From assembly GCF_030687835.1 (NCBI RefSeq), contig NZ_CP117449.1, forward strand, positions 1,984,001 through 2,048,000: DNA of 64,000 bases, in the 5' to 3' direction. This document shows positions 1 through 9,617 of the stretch, piece after piece. Source of the stretch: Pseudomonas hefeiensis (GTDB lineage: Bacteria; Pseudomonadota; Gammaproteobacteria; Pseudomonadales; Pseudomonadaceae). Each line of letters opens with the position of its first letter. Position 1 is the stretch's first letter. The translations under genes and the position numbers were made by a program. The notes below the pieces were generated by a model. It made no database searches, was not told the origin of the DNA, and worked only from the letters and a program-made list of their open reading frames with translations.

Positions 1-3000
1 TGGCTGGCGGCCCAGTCATGGAATGCCTTGACCGTGCTCTCGGGTTGCTCACGCCGATAAATCGCCGTGCGTTCCGTAAGGGTCGGAAACAGCAGGTCGA
101 AGTATTCGATGGCTTCAATCAGGTCCTGGGAGGCCGGATCGGCTTTTTCCAGGTCTGGCAGATGCCGATGACGCGGCAACGCTGCCGGATACAAATGCTC
201 GGGAACCGTGCTGTCCACCAGGCCGAGAAAACTCACGGTGTGGCCCTGGCTTTCCAGCAGGGCCGCGATGTCCAGTGCTATGGCGCCGCCCAATGACCAG
301 CCCATCAAGGCATAAGGGCCTTGCGGCTGGGTCTTGACGATTTCCTGGCTGTAATCGGCGATCATCTCGCGCCAGGCTTCAGGCCCGGCATGCGGTTCAC
401 TGAAGCCGCGGTGCATGACGCCAAAGGTGCGTGCCCGATGTTGGAGTTTGCGCGCCAGCGGCTGGTAACAGAACACGATGCCGCCGCTGGGGTGCAGGCA
501 AAATAACTGCGGTGCGCTGGCCGGTGCGTTGTTCAGTTCGACCAGGCATTGGGTCTGTTCCCGATGTTTTTGCGAAATGAACAGGGCCAGCTCGGCGACG
601 CTCGGGTTGGCCAGCAACTCTTGCAGCCGCACGCTGATATTCAGGCGTGCCTTAAAGCTGGCAATCAGTTCGATCGCCAGGATCGAATGCCCGCCCAGTT
701 CAAAGAAGCTGTCGTTGACACCCACGCGCGCAACCTTGAGGGACTGTTGCCAGAGCTGTGCCAGGGCTTCTTCCAGCTGAGTGCGAGGCGCCAGGTAATG
801 GGAATGCCAAAGACCGGCGTCGGGTTCCGGCAAGGCCTTGCGGTCGAGCTTGCCATTGGCATTGAGGGGGAAATGATCGATGAACAGCAGGTGGCTGGGC
901 ACCATGTAGTCCGGCAACTGCGCTTTGAGTGCGCTCAACAAGCCTTCTCGTAACTCGGCCGTGGCCGGTTGCGCGGCAATCACGTAGGCGACCAGCTGCA
1001 GGCCGCCCGGGCCTTCATGGGTCAACACAATACCGTCTTGCACCGCCGGCAGCATTTGCAGGCGCGCCTGGATTTCCCCCAGCTCGATGCGGAACCCGCG
1101 AATCTTGACCTGATGATCCAGGCGTCCGATGTATTCGATGCTGCCGTCGGTGCGGTAGCGGGCCAGATCCCCGGTGCGATAGAGGCGGCCACCCGGCAGC
1201 GGGTCGAACGGGTCGGGGATGAAGCGGGTGGCGGTCAGGTCGGCGCGTCGGTGATAGCCGCGGGCCAGGCCGGCCCGGCCAACGTATAGCTCACCGATGC
1301 AACCCTTGGGCACCGGGTTCAGATGAGCGTCGAGCAGATACCAGGACAGGTCGACTATGGGTTCGCCGATGGGGCTTGCGGCCTCGCTGTGCAAGTCACT
1401 CATCGACAACGGCCGCCAGGTGACATGCACAGTCGTTTCCGTGATGCCATACATATTGATCAGTTGCGGCGTCTGGTCGCCGAAGCGTTCGAACCAGGGG
1501 CGAAGACTCTGTACATCGATCGCTTCGCCGCCGAAAATTACCTGTCGTAACCGGTGGACAAGAGGTTGCCCAGGCTCGCAGGCGACCTGTAACAGCGACT
1601 TGAACGCCGAAGGTGTCTGGTTGAGCACCGTGACGTTTTCCTGGCAAAGCAGGGCATGGAAATCCTCCGGCGAACGGCTCACGGCGTGGGGCACGATGAC
1701 CAATCGGCCGCCGTGCAGCAGGGCGCCGAAGATCTCCCACACGGAAAAGTCGAAGGCATAGGAATGGAACAGGCACCAGACATCCTGATGATCGAAGCTG
1801 AACCAGTGGTCCGTGGCTTGGAACAATCGGCTGACGTTGTGGTGCGCCAGCAGTGCGCCTTTGGGTTGGCCGGTCGAGCCTGAGGTGTAAATCACGTAGG
1901 CCAGGTTATCCGGGTCCATCGGCACATTCGGATTGTGCTCGGGATAGGGGCTATTGGTCTCGACCGAATCCAGCAACAGACAGTTGATGTCAGCGGGCAG
2001 CGCCAGCGATTCCCGCAGATGAGCCTGGGTCAGGATCTGCGTGACGCCGCTGTCCGCGATCATGTAAGCCAGGCGGTCGGCCGGGTAGGCGGGGTCCAGC
2101 GGCACGTAGGCGCCACCGGCCTTGAGGATCGCCAGCAGGCCGATGATCATCTGTGGCGTACGCTCGCCGGCGATGCCGACCAGCACGTCGGGCCCGACGC
2201 CTTGCTCGATCAGCCGATGGGCCAGTTGGTTGGCCTTTCGGTTGAGTTCGGCATAGCTCATGTGCTGCCCTTCAAAGGTCAGGGCGATGGCGTCGCCTGT
2301 GCTGGCGGCGTGGGTTTCGATCAACCGGTGCAGACACTGTTCGCTGCGCAGTTGGGTCGGCTGACGGTTCCAGTCGCCCAGGCTTTTTCGGTGTTCATCG
2401 GCGCTCAACAATTGCAGTTCGCCGAGCGCGCATCCAGGCGTCTCGACCAGGCCCCGCAGCAGGTTCTGCCAGTGGCCGGCCATGCGCTCGATGGTCTCTG
2501 CGCGGTACAGATCACGGCTGTATTCGAACGTTGCCAGCACCTGTTGCTGGGAATAATCGACATCCAGCGACAGGTCGAACTTGGCCTGGTTGTCACCGGT
2601 ACTGAGAAACTCCAGCGTCAGTTGACCCAGGCTTGGCGCCGACGGTGAGGACGAGCCGGTGCGCCAGTTGAACAAGACCTGGAACAGCGGGTTAGAGTCC
2701 TGCACGCCGGGGCGTTGCAGTTGATCAAGGATCAGTTCCAGCGGGTAGTCGGCATGTTCCAGCGCGGCGAGCGACTGCGCGCGCAGGTCCCGGAGGAAAT
2801 CCAGCGCGCTGCGGGTCGAGTCGATCCGCGCCCGATACACCTGGCTGCTGACGAAAAATCCCACCAGATCCTGGCTCTCGTGGCTGTTGCGGTTGGCGTT
2901 CGGGACGCCGACGGTGAAGTCGTTTTGGTTGCTGTACCGAGCCAATAACAATTGCCAGGCCGCCAGCGCCACGACAAAAGGCGTAAGTCCCTCCCGCTGA

Positions 3001-3818
3001 CAGAACGTATCCAAGGTCTGGACCATTTCCGGGTCAAGTGACACCTGCACGCGTCCGGCCATGTGGTGCTGATTGGCGGTGCGTGCAAACTCCTGAGGCA
3101 GTTCCAACGCCGGCAGCTCATGGCCCAGGTAGTCGCTCCAATAGGCGCCACTGCGGTGGCAGGCCGGGCTCTGCACATAGTCGCCACGTTGCCAGCTCGC
3201 GTAGTCGGCGTATTGCAGCGGCAACGACGGCAGCGTTGACGGATCGCCCAGCAAGGCCTGGGCATAGGCCATGGTCATGTCCTGCATGAGGATCGTGTTG
3301 GACCAGGCATCGGAAACGATGTGATGCATGTTGAGCAACAACACATGCTCGTCACTGCCCAGCCTGAGCAACATTGCCCGCATCAGCGGCGCCTGGGTCA
3401 GTTCGAACGGTTGTCGGGCGTGCTGTTCGATGCGCTGTGAAAGCGCCAACTCCCGTGTCGGCTGATCGAGCGTGGCGAGGTTCTCCCGGTGCACGATCAG
3501 GCTGGCGTTACGCTCGATCACCTGGGTGGCGGCGCCGTCGATTTCAGTGAACGCGGTGCGCAGGATGTCGTGTCGGTCGATGACGCGATTGAGTGCCTGC
3601 TCCAGAGCGTCGGCATCAAGGTCGCCCGTCAGGCGCAGGGCGCGCGGCAGGTTGTAGGCCGAACGGCTCGGGTCGCGCTGTTGCTCCAGCCACAAGCGCT
3701 GCTGGGCGAAGGACAAGGGCGCGCGGTCCGGCCTGCTGCGGCTGGAGCGGGCTTGCATGGCGTCAGCGTCCTCCTCCAGCAGCAGGGTCAGCAGGTCATC
3801 ATCTAGCAATGGGTTCAT
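1..3818 (-). CDS. Pyoverdine non-ribosomal peptide synthetase, terminal C-A-T-TE module (3' end off the window)
   Basis: This is the last module of the pyoverdine peptide assembly line (cytoplasm). About 1,270 residues are visible and run off the left edge. Domain order is condensation (about residues 30-480, HHIVSDAWS in place of HHxxxDG), adenylation (about 500-1000, YTSGSTGQPKG loop), thiolation (GGHSILAI, phosphopantetheine Ser) and a type I thioesterase (GWSLGG nucleophile elbow). The substrate-pocket residues read D-F-W-N-I-G-M-V-H, the textbook threonine code, so the final residue is predicted to be Thr, released by the thioesterase. The start at 3818 lies 14 bases after pvdE, so the two are probably co-transcribed from the PvdS promoter near 5595. 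PAO1 PvdD has the same role but two modules. This protein starts directly with a C domain, so it is a one-module enzyme. Family is certain; the name pvdD is only by position. Confidence 0.93.
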   Translation of the reverse strand, partial: MNPLLDDDLLTLLLEEDADAMQARSSRSRPDRAPLSFAQQRLWLEQQRDPSRSAYNLPRALRLTGDLDADALEQALNRVIDRHDILRTAFTEIDGAATQVIERNASLIVHRENLATLDQPTRELALSQRIEQHARQPFELTQAPLMRAMLLRLGSDEHVLLLNMHHIVSDAWSNTILMQDMTMAYAQALLGDPSTLPSLPLQYADYASWQRGDYVQSPACHRSGAYWSDYLGHELPALELPQEFARTANQHHMAGRVQVSLDPEMVQTLDTFCQREGLTPFVVALAAWQLLLARYSNQNDFTVGVPNANRNSHESQDLVGFFVSSQVYRARIDSTRSALDFLRDLRAQSLAALEHADYPLELILDQLQRPGVQDSNPLFQVLFNWRTGSSSPSAPSLGQLTLEFLSTGDNQAKFDLSLDVDYSQQQVLATFEYSRDLYRAETIERMAGHWQNLLRGLVETPGCALGELQLLSADEHRKSLGDWNRQPTQLRSEQCLHRLIETHAASTGDAIALTFEGQHMSYAELNRKANQLAHRLIEQGVGPDVLVGIAGERTPQMIIGLLAILKAGGAYVPLDPAYPADRLAYMIADSGVTQILTQAHLRESLALPADINCLLLDSVETNSPYPEHNPNVPMDPDNLAYVIYTSGSTGQPKGALLAHHNVSRLFQATDHWFSFDHQDVWCLFHSYAFDFSVWEIFGALLHGGRLVIVPHAVSRSPEDFHALLCQENVTVLNQTPSAFKSLLQVACEPGQPLVHRLRQVIFGGEAIDVQSLRPWFERFGDQTPQLINMYGITETTVHVTWRPLSMSDLHSEAASPIGEPIVDLSWYLLDAHLNPVPKGCIGELYVGRAGLARGYHRRADLTATRFIPDPFDPLPGGRLYRTGDLARYRTDGSIEYIGRLDHQVKIRGFRIELGEIQARLQMLPAVQDGIVLTHEGPGGLQLVAYVIAAQPATAELREGLLSALKAQLPDYMVPSHLLFIDHFPLNANGKLDRKALPEPDAGLWHSHYLAPRTQLEEALAQLWQQSLKVARVGVNDSFFELGGHSILAIELIASFKARLNISVRLQELLANPSVAELALFISQKHREQTQCLVELNNAPASAPQLFCLHPSGGIVFCYQPLARKLQHRARTFGVMHRGFSEPHAGPEAWREMIADYSQEIVKTQPQGPYALMGWSLGGAIALDIAALLESQGHTVSFLGLVDSTVPEHLYPAALPRHRHLPDLEKADPASQDLIEAIEYFDLLFPTLTERTAIYRREQPESTVKAFHDWAAS

Positions 3819-3832
3819 GGTGTTCTCGCGGT

Positions 3833-5491
3833 TCAGGCAAAGGCTGCGGGGGCTTTTTCACTGATGACCTGACCGGCCTGCATCCGGACCAGTTGATCGG
3901 CGATGTCGAAATAGCGGTCGTCGTGGGAAATGACGATGATGGTTTTGCCCAGCGCCTTCAGCTCCGGCAGCAGTTCGGTATAGAAAACGCGGCGGAACAC
4001 CGGATCCTGGTCGGCGGCCCATTCATCGAACACCAGCACTGGGCGCTCCTCAAGCCAGGCGTTGAGCAACGCCAGGCGTTTGCGCTGGCCGGTGGAAAGA
4101 TCGGTGGTGCTGAAGGCGCCGTCCTGAATGCGAACCTTATGAGCGATTTCCAGGCGCTCCAGGTAGCGGTTGGCGTCGTCAGGCACCTGCTGGTCACCCT
4201 GAACCAGGTCATCGAACAGGTAATAGTCAGCAAAAATCGTGGTGAACAACTGGCGATAATCGTCCCGCTGCGTGGCCCCTACCGGCGCGCCGTCCAGGAG
4301 GATTTCGCCGCCCTGGGGGAAATAGAGGCCCAGCAGCAGTTTGATCAGCGTGGTCTTGCCGCCACCGTTTTCACCGACGATGAACACAATGTCGCCCTGG
4401 GCGATGGACAGGTTGACCGGTCCCAGGGCGAAGGGTTGGCTGCCTTCGACCGCCGGGAAGGCGTAGTGCACATCACGCAGTTCAAGCTGCTGGAGCGTTG
4501 GCCTGGAAAGGCTCTTGTCGTCCAGCAGCAGGTGCGGCTCCGGTGAGGAAAACTGCTCGTCCAGCTCGGCGATGCGCTTGAAGGCAATGTTTGCCCGGCT
4601 GATGACCGGCAAGGTCATCACCAGGTATTCCAGCGGGCCCTTCATGTACAGCAGCACCAGCACGAAACCGCTAAGCACGGCCTTGTCGGTGCCCAGCCAC
4701 AGCGATTGCAGGGCCAGCACCAGGCCGATGACCACAAAAAACAGCATCGAGCCGAAGGTCTTGGCCATCACGAAGGTGTTGACCGCGCGAATATTGGTGT
4801 CGCAGATATTGTCGGCGGTGGCTTCGATGCGCTGGCTGAACATGCGCTGGCGGCGTGGGCGATGAATGCGCAGTTCCTTGGCGCCGGCGGCGATTGCACT
4901 GTAGTGTTTTTGCAGCGCGTCTTCGGCCTCGCGGGCGGCTTCGAACCCCCTGATTCCACGAGCCCGGGCCAGGTATTGCACGACCGTGCCGATCACCAGC
5001 GCCACCAGCAGCAGCAAGAACATCGGCAGTGACAGGTAGGCCAGATAAACCAGGCAACCGAGGGTCACGGTGAAGGCGATGGCCAGCGGTGCGAACGAAA
5101 ACGCGAAATTGCTGACGGTGTTGACGTCGTGGGTCAGTACCGGGATGAGCCGGTGGCTGCGATAACGTTCGATCTGTTCGATGGGCGCCAGCAGCACCTT
5201 CTTGCCCAGGGATTTACGCAACCCGGCGATGATGTTCTGACCGACGTGGTTGCTACCGATGTCCGATAGAATCGAGGTCAGCAGCGCCACCGCGCAGAGC
5301 ACCACGAACGTTACCAGCGTCTGGGCTGTGGGTTTGGCCGCGGCGTTCAGGGCGTCGTTGATGGTCGCCAGCAGGGCGGTGATGCTCAGGCCGCCAAGCA
5401 TGCCCAAGAGGATGGAGCCTACGACAATCAGCCGGAAGGGTTTGAGCAGGGTGAACAGTTCGTTGATCACCCCGCGTGTTGGTTGGCTCAT
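3833..5491 (-). CDS. pvdE: PvdE, pyoverdine precursor ABC exporter
   Basis: A fused membrane-plus-ATPase half transporter of 552 residues that moves the acylated ferribactin precursor from cytoplasm to periplasm. The N-terminal half carries about six hydrophobic segments. The C-terminal ATPase shows Walker A GENGGGKTT, the signature STGQRKR, Walker B VLVFDEW and the H-loop ISHDD. In PAO1 pvdF follows pvdE; here the neighbour on the promoter side is pvdO, and the terminal NRPS lies downstream in the same direction. A perfect PvdS (iron-starvation) promoter lies about 100 bases upstream. Length and motifs are normal for the family. Confidence 0.95.
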   Translation of the reverse strand: MSQPTRGVINELFTLLKPFRLIVVGSILLGMLGGLSITALLATINDALNAAAKPTAQTLVTFVVLCAVALLTSILSDIGSNHVGQNIIAGLRKSLGKKVLLAPIEQIERYRSHRLIPVLTHDVNTVSNFAFSFAPLAIAFTVTLGCLVYLAYLSLPMFLLLLVALVIGTVVQYLARARGIRGFEAAREAEDALQKHYSAIAAGAKELRIHRPRRQRMFSQRIEATADNICDTNIRAVNTFVMAKTFGSMLFFVVIGLVLALQSLWLGTDKAVLSGFVLVLLYMKGPLEYLVMTLPVISRANIAFKRIAELDEQFSSPEPHLLLDDKSLSRPTLQQLELRDVHYAFPAVEGSQPFALGPVNLSIAQGDIVFIVGENGGGKTTLIKLLLGLYFPQGGEILLDGAPVGATQRDDYRQLFTTIFADYYLFDDLVQGDQQVPDDANRYLERLEIAHKVRIQDGAFSTTDLSTGQRKRLALLNAWLEERPVLVFDEWAADQDPVFRRVFYTELLPELKALGKTIIVISHDDRYFDIADQLVRMQAGQVISEKAPAAFA

Positions 5492-5594
5492 GGAGGTTTC
5501 CCTGCTTGTTGAAAAGGGCGAAGGCCATCACGGGTGGTCGCCGGGAGGGCTTTAGGGCGCAGGCGCGCTGGGTTGGGTTGTGCCCATCTTTAGA

Positions 5595-5618
5595 ACGATT
5601 GGAGGGCAGAGGAATTTA
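5595..5618 (-). promoter_or_regulatory. PvdS iron-starvation box for pvdE-NRPS
   Basis: On the minus strand TAAAT (5618-5614) is followed after exactly 16 bases by CGT (5597-5595), the consensus recognised by the sigma factor PvdS. It lies about 100 bases before the pvdE start. Confidence 0.85.
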
Positions 5619-5620
5619 TC

Positions 5621-5710
5621 CTGTGGGAGCAAGGCTTGCCCGCGATGCAGACACCTCGATTTCACAGAAAACCGCGTTGCCTTCATCGCGAGCAAGCTTT
5701 GCTCCCACAG
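5621..5710. repeat. Extragenic inverted repeat, GTGGGAGC family
   Basis: Two inverted arms (CTGTGGGAGCAAGGCTTGCC and its approximate complement) enclose about 40 bases between pvdE and pvdO. This is the REPIN-like layout common in P. fluorescens-group genomes. Confidence 0.8.
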
Positions 5711-5717
5711 GGGGCGC

Positions 5718-6593
5718 CTACATATCCCGCGCCACCCGAAAGCCGATCCAGTCACCCCGATTGCCCGGCACCAGCGCGTTACGGTTGCCGGAGCGGGAGA
5801 ACACCGGTGCCTCGCCCCAGTCGTTGCCGCGGATGCGCTTGAACTCGCATTTGCCAGTCAGCCAGGCGCTGCCGTCGCTTGGGGCACCGACGTAGTTTTC
5901 GTTGTAGCAATCGGCCGTCCATTCATAGATGTTGCCGTGCATGTCGTACACGCCGAAGGCGTTGGGCGCGAAGCTGCCGGCCGGGGCGGTGAAGTTGTAG
6001 CCGTCGGCCGCGCCGTAGGTGTTGGCGTGCTGGGCGATGCTGTATTCCTTGCCCTCGTCGAACGGGAAGGGGAACGGGCCGGTGCTGCCGCCGCGTGCGG
6101 CGTATTCGCGCAGGGACTCGCTGACCAAGCGGTATGGCTTGCCGGTTTTTTTCGACAACCAGGCCACGTAAGCGTTGGCCTCTTCGAAGTTCATGCACAC
6201 CGCCGGGTGCCGATCGGTGTATTGCTTGCGTGGGTCGCTGCCCTGGTAGTCCGGGATGCCAGCCTTGCACGCGCGGCCGGGACGTTTATCCCCGTCGGGC
6301 ATCGAGTAGCCGGTGTCGCGCAGGTAGGCGAACCATTCGCCTTTCAATACCTGGAAGCGGCTGATGGCCAAAGGCTTGTCGAAGGTCACTGGGTGAATCG
6401 GGCCTTCATCGGGTTCGCGACCCACCTCGTCTTCCGCGGTGCCCATCTGAAAGGTGCCGGTGGGCAGCACGACCATCTCAGGGCAGTCCTTGCAGTCGCG
6501 AAAGACCTGGCCCGGTTGCGACGCCTGGGCGCCTGACGGCAGCAGGGCGGCGAGGGCCAGTGCCGGGAATAGCGTCAACGAAAAACTGTTCAT
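5718..6593 (-). CDS. pvdO: PvdO, periplasmic pyoverdine chromophore maturation protein
   Basis: A 291-residue protein of the formylglycine-generating-enzyme/sulfatase-modifying fold. In pyoverdine producers PvdO oxidises dihydropyoverdine to the mature chromophore in the periplasm. An N-terminal signal peptide (hydrophobic stretch ending GAQAS, about residue 25) is visible. Family motifs include GTFQMGT near residue 50 and a C-terminal GNRGDWIGFRVARD typical of the fold. It is the last gene of a pvdM-pvdN-pvdO run on one strand, 24 bases after pvdN, so it should share the PvdS promoter at 9315-9338. Confidence 0.93.
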   Translation of the reverse strand: MNSFSLTLFPALALAALLPSGAQASQPGQVFRDCKDCPEMVVLPTGTFQMGTAEDEVGREPDEGPIHPVTFDKPLAISRFQVLKGEWFAYLRDTGYSMPDGDKRPGRACKAGIPDYQGSDPRKQYTDRHPAVCMNFEEANAYVAWLSKKTGKPYRLVSESLREYAARGGSTGPFPFPFDEGKEYSIAQHANTYGAADGYNFTAPAGSFAPNAFGVYDMHGNIYEWTADCYNENYVGAPSDGSAWLTGKCEFKRIRGNDWGEAPVFSRSGNRNALVPGNRGDWIGFRVARDM

Positions 6594-6617
6594 CCATCTC
6601 TCTCGATAAAGTCAGAT

Positions 6618-7898
6618 TCAGAGTGTCTTGCCCAGCAAGCCCATGAAGCGATCGATCTCGGCTTCGGTGTTGAGCAGGCCCGGCGCGGTTCGAATGACCG
6701 GCCCGGCGTCGCGATGCACGGCGTCGGCGATCACCCGGTTTTGCATCAGGTAGGCGGCGATCTCATCGCTCTTGCGACCCTTGACCCGGAAGAAGGTGAA
6801 ACCGGCCGACAAGTCCGGGCTCATGGGCGTGACCAGCTCGATTTGCGGCAGTGCCAGCAGCTGTTTTTTCAAATAGGTATTGAGCGCGTGAATGCGCGCC
6901 TGCACCTCGGCTTTGCCCAGTTGCAGGTGCAGCTTGAACGCTTCGTCCGCCGCCCAGCGATGCTCGAAGGCGTGGTAGCCGCCGGGCGTCAGGGTGGTGG
7001 AAAACGCCGTGGCTTCGGAGAAGGTCGGGATGATCGGCGTGACGTACTTGAGCTCTTCGCTACGGCTGCACACCAGGCCGGTGCCCCGGGGGCCGAACAT
7101 CCATTTGTGGGTGCCGGCGATGAAGAAGTCGCAATTCATCGCTGGGAAGCTCAGGTCTTCAACACCGAAGCCGTGCACGCCGTCCACCACGTAGACGATG
7201 CGCTGCTCATCGTTGCGGCCCTGGTTGTGCTTGTCCACCAGCGCGCCGATCTTGTCGATTGGCAGCTTCACGCCGCTGCCCGAATGCACCCAAGTCATGC
7301 CGAGTACGCGGGTTTGCGGACGGATGTTGCGGTCGATGGCGCTCAGGATTTCCTCGTGGCTGGCGTTGTGGGCGTTCTCGAACAGTTTGATCTTGCGCAC
7401 CCGGGTGCCGTCCCGTTGGCTGCGCAAATCCAGGATGGTATGGGTGGCGTAATGTTCGTGGGCGGTGCTGAGGATCTCCTGGTCGGCTGCCACATGGACG
7501 CCGCCGTAGATCATCGCCAGGCCCTCGGTGGTGCTGCCGGTGAGAGCGATCTGCGCAGGGTTCGCTTGCAAGTAGCGGCCGGCCCAGGCCCGCACATTTT
7601 CCTCGCGCTCCTCGGTGACGCCCAGGTCCCAGTCCATCAGCAGCCCCGGGTTTTTATCCAGGGCCGCGCGATGCCTGTCGATGGCCTCACGTACCGGGCG
7701 CGGGTGGGTGGTGACCAGGAAATTGGAGAAGTGCAGGTAGTCCGGGTCCTGGTTGAACAGCGAGCGCAACTGCGCCCATTTATCCCGGGGCAATGGCGGC
7801 AGCGGATCGGCAATGGCCGGGGCGGGAAGACTGGCGGTCAGCGGCAGGCCGGCGGCCAGGATCCCGGCCTGCTTGAGGAAGGTCCGGCGCTCATTCAT
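6618..7898 (-). CDS. pvdN: PvdN, periplasmic PLP-dependent pyoverdine side-chain enzyme
   Basis: A fold-type I aminotransferase class V protein of 426 residues. PvdN converts the N-terminal glutamate side chain of pyoverdine to succinamide. It is exported by Tat: RRTFLKQ at residues 4-10 is a clear twin-arginine motif followed by a hydrophobic stretch. The PLP lysine is in FFIAGTHKWMFGPRGTG. The start at 7898 is chosen because it overlaps the pvdM stop as ATGA and places the Tat motif at the N-terminus; the longer in-frame extension would bury it. It is translationally coupled to pvdM. Confidence 0.93.
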   Translation of the reverse strand: MNERRTFLKQAGILAAGLPLTASLPAPAIADPLPPLPRDKWAQLRSLFNQDPDYLHFSNFLVTTHPRPVREAIDRHRAALDKNPGLLMDWDLGVTEEREENVRAWAGRYLQANPAQIALTGSTTEGLAMIYGGVHVAADQEILSTAHEHYATHTILDLRSQRDGTRVRKIKLFENAHNASHEEILSAIDRNIRPQTRVLGMTWVHSGSGVKLPIDKIGALVDKHNQGRNDEQRIVYVVDGVHGFGVEDLSFPAMNCDFFIAGTHKWMFGPRGTGLVCSRSEELKYVTPIIPTFSEATAFSTTLTPGGYHAFEHRWAADEAFKLHLQLGKAEVQARIHALNTYLKKQLLALPQIELVTPMSPDLSAGFTFFRVKGRKSDEIAAYLMQNRVIADAVHRDAGPVIRTAPGLLNTEAEIDRFMGLLGKTL

Positions 7899-9265
7899 GG
7901 CTGGGCGGCCCCCCGGGTCGAGGCCACGGCAGGCCGGGCGGCTTGCTGGACCTGATCCCAGACCCGCAGAAAGTTGCCGCCCCACAGTTTGGCGATGTCC
8001 GCTTCGGAGTAGCCGCGGGTCAGCAGTTCGGCGGTGACGTTGCGGATCTCACCCACGTCTTCCCAGCCCTTGACGCCGCCGCCTTCGTTGAAGTCCGAAC
8101 TGATGCCGACATGGTCGATGCCGATCTTGCGCACGGTGTAATCGATGGCGTCGCCCAGGTCCTTGAGGCTGGCCTTGGGTTCCTCCTCCAGAATGCCGTA
8201 GAGCTGGCCGGCGTATTCACCGAATTTCTGTTCCGGCCACGCGGCGATGATCGGATCGCCCGGCATCAGCGCCATGGCCAGGTTGGGCAGCGGTGGCAGG
8301 TCGAAACGTTGGCGCAGGTCGTTGAGTCTGTCCTGGGTCTTTTGCGTCAGCGGGCGCAGGTATTGGGAGAAACCGACGATCTGCACCACGCCACCGCTGG
8401 CCTTGATCAGCTGCATTTCCTTGTCGCTGAGGTTGCGCGGGATATCCACCATCGCCCGAGGCGCGGAATGGGAGGCCACCAAGGGCGTGCGGCTCAGGTG
8501 CGCAACTTGCTCGAGGGCCTGGGTCGACATCTGCGAGACGTCGATGATCACGCCCAGGTCGTTCAGGCGCGCCACCGCTTGCTTGCCAAGATCCGACAGG
8601 CCGCCGAGGGCATCGGGTGAGTCGTTGAAGAACGGCAGTGGACGCGAGGAGTCGGCCCAGTCGTTGTTGCCGATGTAACTGAAGCCGAACATGCGCATGC
8701 CGCGCGCCGTCCACAGGTCCAGCAGGCTCAGGTCATGGCCCAGCGGATAGGCGTTGAGCATGCTGATGAAAATCGCGAACTTGCCTTCGCCATGCAGGCG
8801 CCGGAAATCATCCGGGGTGTAGGCGATGGCGACCTGGTTGGGAAAGTCGCGGACCATGCCGGTGATGATCTTGAAGCGCACTTCCTGCTGATTGCGCGCT
8901 TCCTCGACGAAGCCGGCGGTGGGTTTGTGCGGCGCGTTGGGGCCGTTCCACAGCTCCGGCCAGCCGAAGATCGTCAGGGCCGCGCCGGACAGGTGTCCGC
9001 GGTTGGCTTTGACCAGGTCGAACTGGCCGCTGCCATCCTTGTCTGCTTCGTTGCCGGCGGTGCCGAAATCCAGCGGTACGGAGATGTGGCTGTCGAAGGA
9101 CAGCAGGCGCTCGTGCAGTTCCCTGGCCTCTTTCATCACTTTGACCGGATAGCCGGGGTTGTCTCGCCACCAGTGGTCCCAGGCCGCGAGGCCGCCACCG
9201 ACCACCAGTGCAAGGGCCAGGGGCACGCCGATGAAGAGAGCTTTTTTCGAACGTGGTGTTGTCAT
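7895..9265 (-). CDS. pvdM: PvdM, membrane-anchored dipeptidase-family pyoverdine maturation protein
   Basis: A 456-residue member of the renal dipeptidase (M19) family, periplasmic and anchored by one N-terminal hydrophobic segment (residues about 9-28). PvdM is needed for ferribactin oxidation in vivo, in concert with the tyrosinase PvdP; its exact chemistry is less settled. The metal-site region is degenerate near the N-terminus (FDSHISVPLDF) but SHSAPRAM and GIDHVGISSDF are kept. It is the first gene of the pvdMNO operon, with a perfect PvdS box 50-73 bases upstream. Confidence 0.92.
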   Translation of the reverse strand: MTTPRSKKALFIGVPLALALVVGGGLAAWDHWWRDNPGYPVKVMKEARELHERLLSFDSHISVPLDFGTAGNEADKDGSGQFDLVKANRGHLSGAALTIFGWPELWNGPNAPHKPTAGFVEEARNQQEVRFKIITGMVRDFPNQVAIAYTPDDFRRLHGEGKFAIFISMLNAYPLGHDLSLLDLWTARGMRMFGFSYIGNNDWADSSRPLPFFNDSPDALGGLSDLGKQAVARLNDLGVIIDVSQMSTQALEQVAHLSRTPLVASHSAPRAMVDIPRNLSDKEMQLIKASGGVVQIVGFSQYLRPLTQKTQDRLNDLRQRFDLPPLPNLAMALMPGDPIIAAWPEQKFGEYAGQLYGILEEEPKASLKDLGDAIDYTVRKIGIDHVGISSDFNEGGGVKGWEDVGEIRNVTAELLTRGYSEADIAKLWGGNFLRVWDQVQQAARPAVASTRGAAQP

Positions 9266-9314
9266 TGCCGATCTCAGTCAGGTTCGCTGCGGGGGGCTTT
9301 GCTATCTGGGGAGA

Positions 9315-9338
9315 ACGAGTGATCGGCGGGGAAATTTA
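9315..9338 (-). promoter_or_regulatory. PvdS iron-starvation box for pvdMNO
   Basis: On the minus strand TAAAT (9338-9334), a 16-base spacer, then CGT (9317-9315), placed 50 bases before pvdM. Confidence 0.85.
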
Positions 9339-9357
9339 GCTGAGCCTGATGGCCCCA

Positions 9358-9590
9358 TCGCGAGCAAGCTTTGCTCCCACAGGTGACTGTGCTGAATTCC
9401 GGTGACTGTGTTGAATTGCACTGTGGGAGCAAAGCTTGCTCGCGAGGCGACCTTAGAGCCCACCAGCCTCTAACGAATGTACCCAGTTCCAATGTGGGAG
9501 CGGGCTTGCTCGCGAGGCGACCTTGCAGCCGACCAGTCTCTGCCGAATGTACCCGGAACCATTGTGGGAGCGAGCCTGCTCGCGATGAGG
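9358..9590. repeat. Cluster of four GTGGGAGC repeat arms, three in a 71-bp tandem array
   Basis: One inverted arm lies at 9358-9382. Three same-orientation arms start at 9421, 9492 and 9563. The last three are spaced exactly 71 bases apart, and the intervening sequence (GCGACCTT, ACCAG, CGAATGTACCC) is also conserved, so this is a tandem duplication of a repeat plus flank. It fills most of the 420-base gap between pvdM and pvdP, leaving the PvdS boxes at each end intact. Confidence 0.85.
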
Positions 9591-9617
9591 CCCTCGAGGC
9601 CGCCACAATGTTCCCTT

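Noticed and set aside
1935..2648. Plus-strand frames across the NRPS region
   Set aside because: The minus strand translates without stops into C-A-T-TE domains; the plus frames are shadows.
9358..9590. Regularly spaced repeats resembling a small CRISPR array
   Set aside because: The linkers are themselves conserved and the units belong to a genome-wide extragenic repeat family; no cas genes nearby.
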